A stretch of DNA of 64,000 nt from Thiobacillus sp. (GTDB taxonomy: Bacteria; Pseudomonadota; Gammaproteobacteria; Burkholderiales; Thiobacillaceae), in assembly GCA_011391285.1 (NCBI GenBank), contig JAABQU010000244.1, positions 1 to 64,000 on the forward strand, written 5' to 3'. Below, piece after piece: positions 25,269 to 33,977 of the stretch; within the stretch, counting starts at the first letter, position 1, and each line of letters opens with the position of its first letter. Both the position numbers and the translations under genes were made by a program. The notes under the pieces are model-generated. The model saw nothing but the letters and a program-made list of their open reading frames with translations, ran no database searches and was not told the origin of the DNA.

Positions 25269-26487
25269 GTTCGGCAGCAGGCAGCAGAGGTCCGTCGGAC
25301 AAAGGTTCAGGAAGCGGACAGCGTTCGGCATCCCCAGTATGGCGCGCCAGGAACGCCTGCACTTGCCCCTCGTTTTCTTCATTGAATATAGAGCAGGTGG
25401 CGTAAAGCAATGTACCACCCGGGGCCAGCAGTCGCCAGAGTGCCTCCAGCATAACGGCCTGTTGCGCGGCAAATTGAGCAATGTCTTCGGGACGGCGCAA
25501 CCACTTGATGTCGGGATTGCGGCGCACCACGCCAGAGGCACTGCACGGCACGTCGGCCAAGATGCGGTCGAACGGCCGACCGTCCCACCAGGCGTCGGGC
25601 TGCGCGGCATCGCCCTCAACCAGGGTCGCTTTCAGCTGCAGTCGGTCGAGGTTTTCCTGCACCCGCGCCAGCCGTGCCGCGTCGACGTCGACCGCGATCA
25701 GATCGACATGGGCGCGTTCCAGGATATGGCCGGTCTTGCCGCCGGGCGCGGCGCAGGCATCGAGCACCCGCTCGCCCGGCAGCGCATCCAGCAGGCGCGC
25801 TGCCCATTGCGCGCCGGCATCCTGCACCGACACATCGCCCGCATCGAAGCCGGGCAGCGTGTGCACCGGCACCGCGCGGTCGAGGGTAACCGCATCGGGC
25901 CCGGTTTGATGCGCTGGCAAGCCAGCCTCGGTCAGGCGCTGCAGATAGCCCGCGACATCGCCGCGGCGGCCATTGACGCGCAGGGTGAAAGGCGGGTGCA
26001 CGAGGCTGGCTTCGAGGATGGCCTGCCAGTGCGCTGGATGCTCGCTCTGCAGTTTGGCGATCCACCAGTCGGGATGCGACCAGCGTGCGGACGGCAACTC
26101 GTCGGCGATCTTTTCGAGTTCGGCGCGGCGCCGCTGAAAGTTGCGCAGCACCGCATTGGCCAGCCCACGTCGCCAGCCCTCGCCAGCCGCGCTGACAGCG
26201 TTGTGAACCACGGCATGCGCAGGCGCGCGGGTGTAGGCCAGCTGATAGATCGCCACGCGCAGCAGCCAGCCCAGTTCGGGATCGGTCAGCGGGCGTTCCA
26301 GCAACGCGTCCAGCCAGACATCCAGGCGCCCCAGCTGGCGCAGGCTGCCGTACACGATGTCCTGCAGGGCGCCGCGCTCGCCGGGGGTTTGCAGCTGCTG
26401 CAGGCGCCGCGGCAACACCTGGTGCAGCGCCGCACCGGCGAGCACTTCTTCGAGCGCGCCGGCGGCCAGTTTTTGCAGATTACGCAT
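25231..26487 (-). CDS. rsmB: 16S rRNA (cytosine-967-C5)-methyltransferase
   Basis: RsmB methylates C967 of 16S rRNA with SAM. The 418-residue protein has the N-terminal NusB-like RNA-binding domain (residues 1-140) and the RsmB/NOP catalytic domain: DACAAPGGKTGHILE for SAM binding, ADVPCSASGVVRRNPDIKWL with the PCS cysteine of motif IV, and LLYATCSIFNEENE with the catalytic TCS cysteine of motif VI. Length is normal. It follows fmt on the same strand after 87 bases, the def-fmt-rsmB order known from many proteobacteria. Confidence 0.96.
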   Translation of the reverse strand: MRNLQKLAAGALEEVLAGAALHQVLPRRLQQLQTPGERGALQDIVYGSLRQLGRLDVWLDALLERPLTDPELGWLLRVAIYQLAYTRAPAHAVVHNAVSAAGEGWRRGLANAVLRNFQRRRAELEKIADELPSARWSHPDWWIAKLQSEHPAHWQAILEASLVHPPFTLRVNGRRGDVAGYLQRLTEAGLPAHQTGPDAVTLDRAVPVHTLPGFDAGDVSVQDAGAQWAARLLDALPGERVLDACAAPGGKTGHILERAHVDLIAVDVDAARLARVQENLDRLQLKATLVEGDAAQPDAWWDGRPFDRILADVPCSASGVVRRNPDIKWLRRPEDIAQFAAQQAVMLEALWRLLAPGGTLLYATCSIFNEENEGQVQAFLARHTGDAERCPLPEPLSDGPLLPAAEHDGFYYALLRKT

Positions 26488-26574
26488 GGTGGGCGATGCC
26501 CCGCTTGGTCGATTGTTTCATGGGATTCCAGCCGCTGCGATGAGCGGCGGATGATAGCAGTGCGCGCGCCTGTT

Positions 26575-27495
26575 TCACGCGCCGAGACGGGTACCCGGCG
26601 GTAAAGGCCGGCCGGCGAGGAACGCCGCAGCCGGCATCCGTTTGCTTCCCGCGGGCTGCACCTCGTGCAGGGCCAGCGCGCCGTCGCCGCAAGCGACGAC
26701 CAGTTGCTCCGCCTCGGCACGCAGCACCTCGCCCGGATGGCCCGTCCCTGCAACGGCCTGGGCCGCCCAGATTTTCAGCGGCGCGCGGTCCAGCAGCGTC
26801 CACGCGCCGGGCGCCGGATTGTAGGCACGCACCGCACGCGCGAGGACAACAGCGGGCTGGTGCCAGTCCAGCCGCGCTTCCTCCTTGCTGAGCTTGGCCG
26901 CATAGGTGGCCTGGCTATCGTCCTGTGCCTGCGGCACCAAGGTGGAATAGTGTTCCAGCGCGTCCACGATGGCGCGAGCGCCCGCCGCCGCTAGGGTGTC
27001 GTGCAGGCTGGCGGCGGTATCGGTTTCAAGGATCGGAGCCGGCGTCTTCGTCAGCATCGCCCCGGTATCGAGGCCGGCGTCCATCTGCATGATAGTGATG
27101 CCGGTTTCGCAGTCGCCCGCCAGGATTGCGCGCTGGATCGGTGCGGCGCCACGCCAGCGGGGCAAGAGCGAGGCATGGATGTTGAGGCAGCCTAGGCGCG
27201 GCAGGTCCAGCACCGCTTGCGGCAGGATCAGGCCATAGGCTGCGACCACCATGACATCGGCATCTACCGCACGCAGTTCGGCCTGCGCTTCGGGTGCTTT
27301 AAGGCTGGCAGGCTGGTAGAGCGGCAGCCCACGCGCCAGTGCCGCCTGCTTGACCGCGCTGGGGGTGAGCTTCATCCCGCGCCCGGCCGGGCGGTCGGGC
27401 TGGGTGAGCACCAGGGCGATGTCGTGCCCGGCATCCGCCAGGGCATCAAGGGCGGCCGCCGCGAACGGCGGGGTGCCGGCAAAGATGATGCGCAC
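26575..27495 (-). CDS. fmt: Methionyl-tRNA formyltransferase
   Basis: Formylates initiator Met-tRNA with 10-formyl-tetrahydrofolate. GTG 27495 is taken as start since the family sequence begins there ([20 protein letters not shown]) and lies eight bases after the def stop; it gives 306 residues. The folate-binding and catalytic block is intact: [20 protein letters not shown] and [17 protein letters not shown]. The C-terminal OB-fold domain ([39 protein letters not shown]) follows. It works with peptide deformylase, encoded directly upstream. Confidence 0.96.
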   Translation of the reverse strand: MRIIFAGTPPFAAAALDALADAGHDIALVLTQPDRPAGRGMKLTPSAVKQAALARGLPLYQPASLKAPEAQAELRAVDADVMVVAAYGLILPQAVLDLPRLGCLNIHASLLPRWRGAAPIQRAILAGDCETGITIMQMDAGLDTGAMLTKTPAPILETDTAASLHDTLAAAGARAIVDALEHYSTLVPQAQDDSQATYAAKLSKEEARLDWHQPAVVLARAVRAYNPAPGAWTLLDRAPLKIWAAQAVAGTGHPGEVLRAEAEQLVVACGDGALALHEVQPAGSKRMPAAAFLAGRPLPPGTRLGA

Positions 27496-27503
27496 GGGGC
27501 GGC

Positions 27504-28037
27504 TCAGAGCGACGCGCGCACAGGCGCCGCGTCGGGACGGTGTTCGCGCGCCTGCTTCAACAGCCTGGACTTGATGCGGTTGCGTTTGAGGTTGGACAGG
27601 TAGTCGACGAAGACCTTGCCCATCAAGTGATCCATTTCGTGCTGGATGCACACGGCAAGCAGGCCGTCGGCCTCCAGTTCGAACGGCTTGCCGTCACGGT
27701 CGAGCGCGCGCACGGTGACGCGCTCGGCGCGGGTCACCTTGTCGAACACGCCGGGCACCGACAGGCAGCCTTCCTCGCTTTCCTCGCGGCCCGACTGGGC
27801 GATGATCTCGGGATTGATGAACACCTGCAACGCGTCATGGGTTTCGGAAATGTCGATGACGACGACACGCTCGTGGACGTTGACCTGGGTCGCGGCCAGC
27901 CCGATGCCGGGGGCGGCGTACATGGTCTCGGCCATGTCGTCGACCAGCCTGCGGATGCGTGCGTCGACCGCTGCAACCGGCCTGGCGACGGTGTGCAGGC
28001 GCACATCGGGATAATGCAAAATATCGAGTTTGGCCAT
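27504..28037 (-). CDS. def: Peptide deformylase
   Basis: Metal-dependent hydrolase that removes the N-formyl group from new proteins. The 177-residue protein has all three motifs: [10 protein letters not shown] (residues about 44-53), EEGCLSVPG with the metal cysteine, and [10 protein letters not shown] with the HExxH histidines and glutamate. It opens the def-fmt-rsmB series and diverges from the LysM gene across a 160-base AT-rich gap. Confidence 0.97.
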   Translation of the reverse strand: MAKLDILHYPDVRLHTVARPVAAVDARIRRLVDDMAETMYAAPGIGLAATQVNVHERVVVIDISETHDALQVFINPEIIAQSGREESEEGCLSVPGVFDKVTRAERVTVRALDRDGKPFELEADGLLAVCIQHEMDHLMGKVFVDYLSNLKRNRIKSRLLKQAREHRPDAAPVRASL

Positions 28038-28073
28038 AAATTGTTTACGAATGAAGGAACTAGGCGCACACTT

Positions 28074-28106
28074 TGATGCAAAATATCCGCATCAACTTGC
28101 GCATCA
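28074..28106. repeat. Inverted repeat TGATGC/GCATCA in divergent promoter region
   Basis: TGATGC (28074-28079) pairs with GCATCA (28089-28094), and the arm recurs as GCATCA at 28101-28106. It lies in an unusually AT-rich gap between def and the LysM gene. This could be a regulator site; nothing else is recognised in the gap. Confidence 0.35.
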
Positions 28107-28197
28107 CCCTAAATATAAGGCGACGGATAGCCGTAAGCTAAGCGCACAGTATATTTTCAATGCGGAATTAGACAAGGTCTAAATGGAGGGTTCCCCC

Positions 28198-29391
28198 GTG
28201 CGTCATCTCGTTGTTTCACTTGCTTTACTGCTGGCTACACCCGCGCTGGCCGATACCCTTAAACTGCAGGAAAACGCCCCCGAGACCTATGTCGTGGTCA
28301 AGGGCGATACCCTGTGGGATATCTCCGGTCGATTTCTCAAGGATCCGTGGCGCTGGCCGCAGATCTGGAACCTGAACCGCGAGGAGATCAAGAATCCGCA
28401 CTGGATTTATCCCGGCGACCTCATCGTGCTCGACCGCAGCGGCAAGGAGCCGCGGCTTTCGCTGGTGCGGGGCGGCCAGAACGGCATGCAGACCGTCAAA
28501 CTGTCACCCGGCGTCCGCACCACCGAAATCGGCAGCGATGCCATTCCGGCGATTCCCATTCGGGTGATCCATCCCTTCCTGTCGCAACCGCGCGTCGTCC
28601 CGCTGGGCGCGCTCGACGACGCGCCCTACATCCTGGGCACCAACGCCGAGCGCGTGGTGCTGGGCTCGGGTGACGAGGCCTTCGCCACCGGCGGCAAGGA
28701 AGGGGTGCGCAACTGGAACGTGCTGCGCCCCGGCAAGGAATTGTATGACCCGGAGACCAACGAGGTGCTGGGCTACGAAGTCGAATACCTGGGCGATGCA
28801 CGCACCCTGGTGGAAGGCGCGCCGCAGAAAATCCGCATCACGCAGTCGGTGCAGGAAATCCTGCCCCGGGACAAGCTGGTGGAAGCCGCCGACAGTTCCA
28901 CTTTCGAATACATGCCCCACGCGCCGGAAGGGCCGGTGAACGGGCGCATCATTTCCGCTTACGGCGGCATGTCTGACAGTGGCCGCTACCAGACCGTGGT
29001 CATCAACCGGGGCAGCCGTGACGGCCTTGAGGCCGGTCATGTGCTGGCCGTGTACCGCGAAGGGCAGGCGGTATCGCTCACCCGCGACGAAAAGGACCGC
29101 ATGACCTGGGTCAACGAAAAAGTCGCAGGCGTACCGAACGGCGGCGCCTGGCTCTACAACGATGTGCGTTGCCTGAAGGAAGACGGCAAGGTGACCTACG
29201 ATCAGGTTGCCGAGGTTCGCAGCACCTTCCGCAGTTCCTGTCTGAGCCTCAACATGGAAAACGGCGTGAAGCTGCCTAGCGCGCGCAGCGGCCTGGTCAT
29301 GGTGTATCGCGTGTTCGACCGCGTGTCGTACGCGCTGATCATGGATTCAGACGGTCCGGTCTACCTGCTCGACACGGTGAAGAACCCCTGA
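28198..29391 (+). CDS. Secreted LysM-domain peptidoglycan-binding protein
   Basis: A 397-residue exported protein. GTG 28198 is chosen because GGAGGG (28185-28190) lies seven bases upstream, so the ATG at 28183 is unlikely. A signal peptide (LVVSLALLLATPALA) is followed by one LysM domain (YVVVKGDTLWDISGRFLKDP through IYPGDLIVLDR, residues about 33-85), which binds peptidoglycan. The remaining 300 residues show no known catalytic motif. Proteins of this type precede dprA-smg-topA in many betaproteobacteria; a cell-envelope role is inferred. Confidence 0.88.
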   Translation: MRHLVVSLALLLATPALADTLKLQENAPETYVVVKGDTLWDISGRFLKDPWRWPQIWNLNREEIKNPHWIYPGDLIVLDRSGKEPRLSLVRGGQNGMQTVKLSPGVRTTEIGSDAIPAIPIRVIHPFLSQPRVVPLGALDDAPYILGTNAERVVLGSGDEAFATGGKEGVRNWNVLRPGKELYDPETNEVLGYEVEYLGDARTLVEGAPQKIRITQSVQEILPRDKLVEAADSSTFEYMPHAPEGPVNGRIISAYGGMSDSGRYQTVVINRGSRDGLEAGHVLAVYREGQAVSLTRDEKDRMTWVNEKVAGVPNGGAWLYNDVRCLKEDGKVTYDQVAEVRSTFRSSCLSLNMENGVKLPSARSGLVMVYRVFDRVSYALIMDSDGPVYLLDTVKNP

Positions 29392-29421
29392 ACATGCCCA
29401 CCCGCGAAAACCGCGTCGAGC

Positions 29422-30480
29422 GTGCCTGACGCCTGGCTGCGTCTGGCCCTCGCCCCGGGGGTCGGCAACACCAGCCTGATCCGCCTGTTAACGGCCTTCG
29501 GTTCTCCGGAGGCCGTTTTGGCATCCGGCCGCAGCGCGCTGAGTGCCCACCTTTCCCGAGCGCAGTGCGATGCGCTGCTTGCCGACCCGGACCCCACACA
29601 GCTCGAGGCCGCGCACGCCTGGCTCGGCCAGCCCGGCAACAGCCTGATGACGCTGGCGGACGAGGATTATCCGAAAACCCTGCTGGAAATCCCCGACCCG
29701 CCCGCCGTGTTGTATTGCAAGGGGCGGCGCAGCCTGTTGAGCCAGCCCAGCCTCGGCATTGTCGGCAGCCGCAACGCCACCCCGCAGGGCATGCGCGACG
29801 CCGAGGCGTTTGCCCGTGCGCTTTCTGACGCCGGGCTGACCATCGTCAGCGGATTGGCGCTCGGCATCGACGCGGCAGCGCATCGTGGTGGCCTGGCGGG
29901 CGCCGGGTCGAGCGTCGCCATCATCGGCACCGGGCTCGACCGCATCTACCCCGCGCGTAACAAGACGCTGGCGCACCAACTGGCTGAAAACGGCCTGATC
30001 GTGTCGGAGTTTGCGCTCGGCACAGCCCCGCTGCCGGGCCACTTTCCACGCCGCAACCGGCTGATCAGCGGTTTGAGTCGCGGGGTACTGGTGGTGGAGG
30101 CGGCGCCCAACAGCGGCTCGCTCATCACGGCACGGGTCGCGACCGAACAGGGGCGCGAAGTGTTCGCCATCCCCGGCTCGATCCATTCGCCGCTGTCCCG
30201 CGGCTGCCACGCCCTGATCAAGCAGGGTGCCAAGCTGGTCGAATCCGCCGCCGACATTCTCGATGAGCTGGCCTGGCAACAACGACTGGCCCCGCCGGTT
30301 CTGCCGGAAACCGTGCCCGACCGGGTACTGGACGCGCTGGATGGCGCGCCCGCCACCCTCGACGCACTGGCCCAAAGAACCGGGTTGACGCTGGATGCGC
30401 TTTCGGCGAAGCTGTTGACGCTTGAACTGGACGGGCGCATTGCATCCTTGCCCGGCGGGCGTTACCAAAAAATTCACTGA
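29422..30480 (+). CDS. dprA: DNA-processing protein DprA
   Basis: DprA binds incoming single-stranded DNA during natural transformation and loads RecA. The 352-residue protein has an N-terminal SAM-like region, the Rossmann-type core (LGIVGSRNATPQGMRDAEAF, IVSGLALGIDAAAHRGGL, IGTGLDRIYPARNK, LIVSEFALGTAP, FPRRNRLISGLSRGVLVVEA) and a C-terminal winged-helix domain (RVLDALDGAPATLDALAQRT). The start is GTG 29422. It is four bases ahead of smg. Presence alone does not prove competence. Confidence 0.95.
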   Translation: MPDAWLRLALAPGVGNTSLIRLLTAFGSPEAVLASGRSALSAHLSRAQCDALLADPDPTQLEAAHAWLGQPGNSLMTLADEDYPKTLLEIPDPPAVLYCKGRRSLLSQPSLGIVGSRNATPQGMRDAEAFARALSDAGLTIVSGLALGIDAAAHRGGLAGAGSSVAIIGTGLDRIYPARNKTLAHQLAENGLIVSEFALGTAPLPGHFPRRNRLISGLSRGVLVVEAAPNSGSLITARVATEQGREVFAIPGSIHSPLSRGCHALIKQGAKLVESAADILDELAWQQRLAPPVLPETVPDRVLDALDGAPATLDALAQRTGLTLDALSAKLLTLELDGRIASLPGGRYQKIH

Positions 30481-30484
30481 CCCT

Positions 30485-30931
30485 ATGCTCGACATCCTGG
30501 TTTACCTCTACGAAAGCTTCCGCATGGCCGAACTGGCGCCCGACCGCGACGCGCTGGAAAAACGCCTGTTTGCCGCCGGTTTCGAAGAAGCCGACATCAA
30601 CGCCGCGCTCGACTGGTACGCCAATCTGACCGGCAGCGCCACCCACGAACGGCTGGCGCTGGCCTTCGACCGACATTACGCGCCCGAAGAGCAGGAGCGC
30701 CTGAACGAAGCCTGCCGCAGCGAACTGAACTATCTGGTCAGCGCGCACGTGCTCGACCCCGAATCGCGCGAATGGGTGATTTCCGGGCTGATGGCGCTGG
30801 GCGGCGAAGACATCGAACCGGAGCACGTGCGCTGGATGACGCTGATCGTGCTGTGGAGCCGCGGGCTGATCGAACATTTCACCCATCTCGAAGACATGCT
30901 GCTGAACCACGAGCCAGGACGTCTACATTAA
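30485..30931 (+). CDS. smg: Smg family protein (DUF494)
   Basis: A 148-residue protein of the Smg/DUF494 family, found next to dprA and topA in many gamma- and betaproteobacteria; its biochemical function is unknown. It begins MLDILVYLYESFRMAELAP and has the family ending HVRWMTLIVLWSRGLIEHF. The ATG at 30485 lies four bases after the dprA stop, and topA begins ten bases after smg, so the three form an operon. Confidence 0.93.
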   Translation: MLDILVYLYESFRMAELAPDRDALEKRLFAAGFEEADINAALDWYANLTGSATHERLALAFDRHYAPEEQERLNEACRSELNYLVSAHVLDPESREWVISGLMALGGEDIEPEHVRWMTLIVLWSRGLIEHFTHLEDMLLNHEPGRLH

Positions 30932-30940
30932 AAAGCCACC

Positions 30941-33517
30941 ATGTCCAAACTCGTCATCGTCGAATCGCCGTCGAAATCCAAAACGCTGAAAAAGTACCTC
31001 GGCGCCGACTACGAAATCCTTGCCAGCTATGGCCACGTGCGCGACCTGGAGCCGAAAACCGGCGCGGTCGATACCGAAAATTTCAGCATGAAATACCAGG
31101 TCATCGAGCGCAACGCCAAACACGTCGAAGCCATCGTCAAGGCCGCCAAGAAGGCCGACGAAGTGCTGCTGGCAACCGACCCGGACCGCGAAGGCGAGGC
31201 GATCTCCTGGCACATCAGCGAAATCCTCAAGGAACGCAAGGTCAAGACGCCGATGAAGCGAGTGGCCTTCTACGAGATTACCGAGTCCGCCGTCCAGGAC
31301 GCGGTGCGCAACCCGCGAGAGATTGCGACCGATCTAGTCGACGCGCAGCAGGCGCGGCGCGCGCTGGATTATTTGGTCGGCTTCAACCTGTCGCCGCTGC
31401 TGTGGAAAAAAATCAGCCCGGGCCTCTCCGCTGGCCGCGTGCAGTCGCCCGCCTTGCGCATGATCGTCGAGCGCGAGGAGGAGATCGAGGCCTTCGTGCC
31501 TCGCGAATACTGGACGCTGCACCTCGACACCCACAAGGGCGCGCAGGCCTTCATCGCCAAGCTCACCCACTTCAAGGGGGAAAAGCTCGAGCAGTTCACG
31601 GTCGAGCACGAGGCGCGCAGCAAGGAATGGCTGGCGATGCTGGAAGGGCGCGATGCTCGGGTCATGCGCATCGAGAAGAAGCGCCGCGCCCGCCATCCCG
31701 GCGCGCCGTTCACCACCTCGACCCTGCAGCAGGCTGGCGTGCGCCAACTCGGCATGACCACCGACCGCGTGATGCGCACCGCGCAGCAGTTGTACGAAGG
31801 CATCGACCTCGGCGAAGGCCCGGTCGGCCTCATCACCTACATGCGTACCGACTCGGTCGCGCTGGCGCAGGAAGCGATCACCGACATCCGCAAGTATGTG
31901 GGCGCCCACTTCGACAAGGATTATCTGCCGCCGGCCGCCATTGCCTACAAGGCCAAGACCAAGAACGCGCAGGAAGCCCACGAGGCGGTGCGCCCGACCT
32001 CCGTGATGCGCACGCCCGAGGCGGTGAAGCCGTTTCTGACCCACGACCAGGCCCGGCTCTACGAGCTGATCTGGAAACGCACCGTCTCCTGCCAGATGAC
32101 CCCGGCGCAGTTCGACACCGTCGCCGCCGACATCACGGTGGGCGAGGGCACCTTCCGCGCCACCGGGCAGACGTTGGCCTTCCCCGGTTTCCTCGCCGTG
32201 TACCAGGACGATGAAGACGAGGAAGAGTCCAAGCTACCCGCGCTCGTCGAAGGCGAAACCCTGCCGGTCGACAAGCTCTACGGCGAGCAGCACTTCACCC
32301 AGCCACCGCCACGCTTTACCGAGGCCAGCCTGGTCAAGGCACTGGAGGAATACGGCATTGGCCGTCCCTCCACCTACGCCAGCATCATTACCACCCTACA
32401 GGACCGCGAGTACGTGGTACTGGAGAAAAAGCGCTTCCAGCCGACCGACATCGGCCGCCTGGTCAACTGCTTCCTCACCCGCCATTTCAGCCACTACGTC
32501 GACTACGACTTCACCGCCAAGCTGGAAGACAAGCTCGACGACGTATCGAACGGCAAACGGGTGTGGACGCGGCTCCTCGGCGAATTCTGGAAGGATTTCG
32601 ACGGCGACCTGAAGGCCAAGCAGGGCGTCGAACGCGGCTGTCCGATCCTCGAGGCCTGTCCCAAGTGCGGCAAACCGCTGTTCATGCAGGCCAGCAAGCG
32701 CGGCCTCTTCATCGGCTGTTCCGGCTATCCGGAATGCGATTACACGCGGCCGCTGCACGCCGCCGCCGCCGAGGGCGACAACATCCTCGGCAAAGACCCG
32801 GCGAGCGGGCTCGATGTGAAACTGCTGTCCGGACGCTTCGGCCCGTACGTGCAGATCGGCGAGATGCCGGAAGACAAGAAAGCGCCGAAACCGCGCCGCG
32901 CCTCCTGGCCCAAGGAGATTCCGCTGGACAGCGCGACGCTGGAACTGGCGCTGAAATTCCTCTCGCTGCCGCGCGAAGTGGGCCATCACCCAACCACCGG
33001 CCTGCCGATCGTTGCCAACAACGGCCGCTTCGGCCCGTATCTGCTGCACGACGGCAAGTTCAAGTCGATTCCCAAGACCGACAGCGTCTACGAAATCGAC
33101 CTGCCGCGTGCGCTCGAAGTGCTGGCGATGGAGCGCGCACCGCGCGGCGCCGACTCGGCCGCTGTGCTGAAGACCCTGGGCCCACACCCGGAAGACGGCA
33201 AGGACATCACCGTGCGCAGCGGCCGCTATGGGCCGTATGTGAAGCACGGCAGCACCAATGCCACCCTTCCGAAAGACATCACGCCGGAAGAGATCACCCT
33301 GGATGAGGCGCTCGGGCTGATTGCCGCGCGCGTGGCCAAGGGTCCGGCGAAGAAGCCGGCGAGAAAGGCCGCCACCAAGCCGGCAGCCACGAAGAAGGCG
33401 AAAGCGGCCGAAGCCAAGGAACCGAAAAAGCCCACCGCGAAAAAGGCGGCCACCAAGAAGGCTCCAACCAAAGCCGCCACCGCGAAGAAACCGGCCGCCA
33501 AAAAAACCGAGGCATGA
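30941..33517 (+). CDS. topA: DNA topoisomerase I (type IA)
   Basis: Relaxes negative supercoils by cutting one strand. The 858-residue enzyme shows the Toprim domain (KLVIVESPSKSKTLKKYLG, LATDPDREGEAISWHI), the active-site tyrosine in GLITYMRTDSVAL (about residue 300), and GIGRPSTYASIITTLQDREY. One clear four-cysteine zinc motif, CPKCGKPLFM...GCSGYPEC, is followed by topoisomerase C-repeat segments (SGRFGPYVQ, NGRFGPYLL, SGRYGPYV). The tail past about residue 795 is rich in lysine, alanine and threonine, a histone-H1-like extension common in betaproteobacteria that helps bind DNA. Confidence 0.97.
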   Translation: MSKLVIVESPSKSKTLKKYLGADYEILASYGHVRDLEPKTGAVDTENFSMKYQVIERNAKHVEAIVKAAKKADEVLLATDPDREGEAISWHISEILKERKVKTPMKRVAFYEITESAVQDAVRNPREIATDLVDAQQARRALDYLVGFNLSPLLWKKISPGLSAGRVQSPALRMIVEREEEIEAFVPREYWTLHLDTHKGAQAFIAKLTHFKGEKLEQFTVEHEARSKEWLAMLEGRDARVMRIEKKRRARHPGAPFTTSTLQQAGVRQLGMTTDRVMRTAQQLYEGIDLGEGPVGLITYMRTDSVALAQEAITDIRKYVGAHFDKDYLPPAAIAYKAKTKNAQEAHEAVRPTSVMRTPEAVKPFLTHDQARLYELIWKRTVSCQMTPAQFDTVAADITVGEGTFRATGQTLAFPGFLAVYQDDEDEEESKLPALVEGETLPVDKLYGEQHFTQPPPRFTEASLVKALEEYGIGRPSTYASIITTLQDREYVVLEKKRFQPTDIGRLVNCFLTRHFSHYVDYDFTAKLEDKLDDVSNGKRVWTRLLGEFWKDFDGDLKAKQGVERGCPILEACPKCGKPLFMQASKRGLFIGCSGYPECDYTRPLHAAAAEGDNILGKDPASGLDVKLLSGRFGPYVQIGEMPEDKKAPKPRRASWPKEIPLDSATLELALKFLSLPREVGHHPTTGLPIVANNGRFGPYLLHDGKFKSIPKTDSVYEIDLPRALEVLAMERAPRGADSAAVLKTLGPHPEDGKDITVRSGRYGPYVKHGSTNATLPKDITPEEITLDEALGLIAARVAKGPAKKPARKAATKPAATKKAKAAEAKEPKKPTAKKAATKKAPTKAATAKKPAAKKTEA

Positions 33518-33900
33518 GTTCGCCCCCCAGCCTGCTCATGGTCAATGCCTTCATCGGCACGGCCGGCTACAAAAAGCTTTACCAGGAACTGGGATTCGCG
33601 GTCGTGACCGAATGGTCGGAGCGCAAGGCCATCAGCCTGGTTCGCAAAACCCCACCGGCGGTCATCGTGGCCGACTTTTACCACCAGACCGATTTCCGCG
33701 ACCGCCTGTCCAACCTCGAATCCCTGCTGGCTACAGCCCAGAGTGCCCCCGGCACCCGCATCCTGGTTTTCTACGAGCCGGCTCACCAGGCGGCTCTCGA
33801 CAAGGTGCGGCAGCGTTTGCGCATCGACATCGCGCTGCCGATGCCCGTGGACGAAGCGATTTTACGGACCACCCTGACATCCTGGCTTAATTGTTGCTGA
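33514..33900 (+). CDS. Receiver-like small protein of unknown function
   Basis: A 128-residue protein overlapping the topA stop by four bases. The pattern of alternating hydrophobic strands and helices (LLMVNAFIGTAGYKKLYQEL, AVIVADFYHQTDFRDRLSNL, RILVFYEPAHQAALDKVRQR, DIALPMPVDEAIL) resembles a CheY-like receiver fold. VADF is at the position of the phosphoacceptor aspartate, but the paired acidic residues expected near the N-terminus are absent (VNAFIG instead), so ordinary phosphotransfer is doubtful. No output domain. The link to topA is positional only. Confidence 0.65.
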   Translation: MSSPPSLLMVNAFIGTAGYKKLYQELGFAVVTEWSERKAISLVRKTPPAVIVADFYHQTDFRDRLSNLESLLATAQSAPGTRILVFYEPAHQAALDKVRQRLRIDIALPMPVDEAILRTTLTSWLNCC

Positions 33901-33977
33901 TCTTTGGTTCAAGTAGTCGGCCAGCAAGTCCGCTAACTGGCTATATCTCATTCGACCCTTAAAGATTGGAGACTGTC

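Noticed and set aside
26571..26580. TGTTTCACGC as a fourth parS half site
   Set aside because: The second half (GTGAAACA) is absent.
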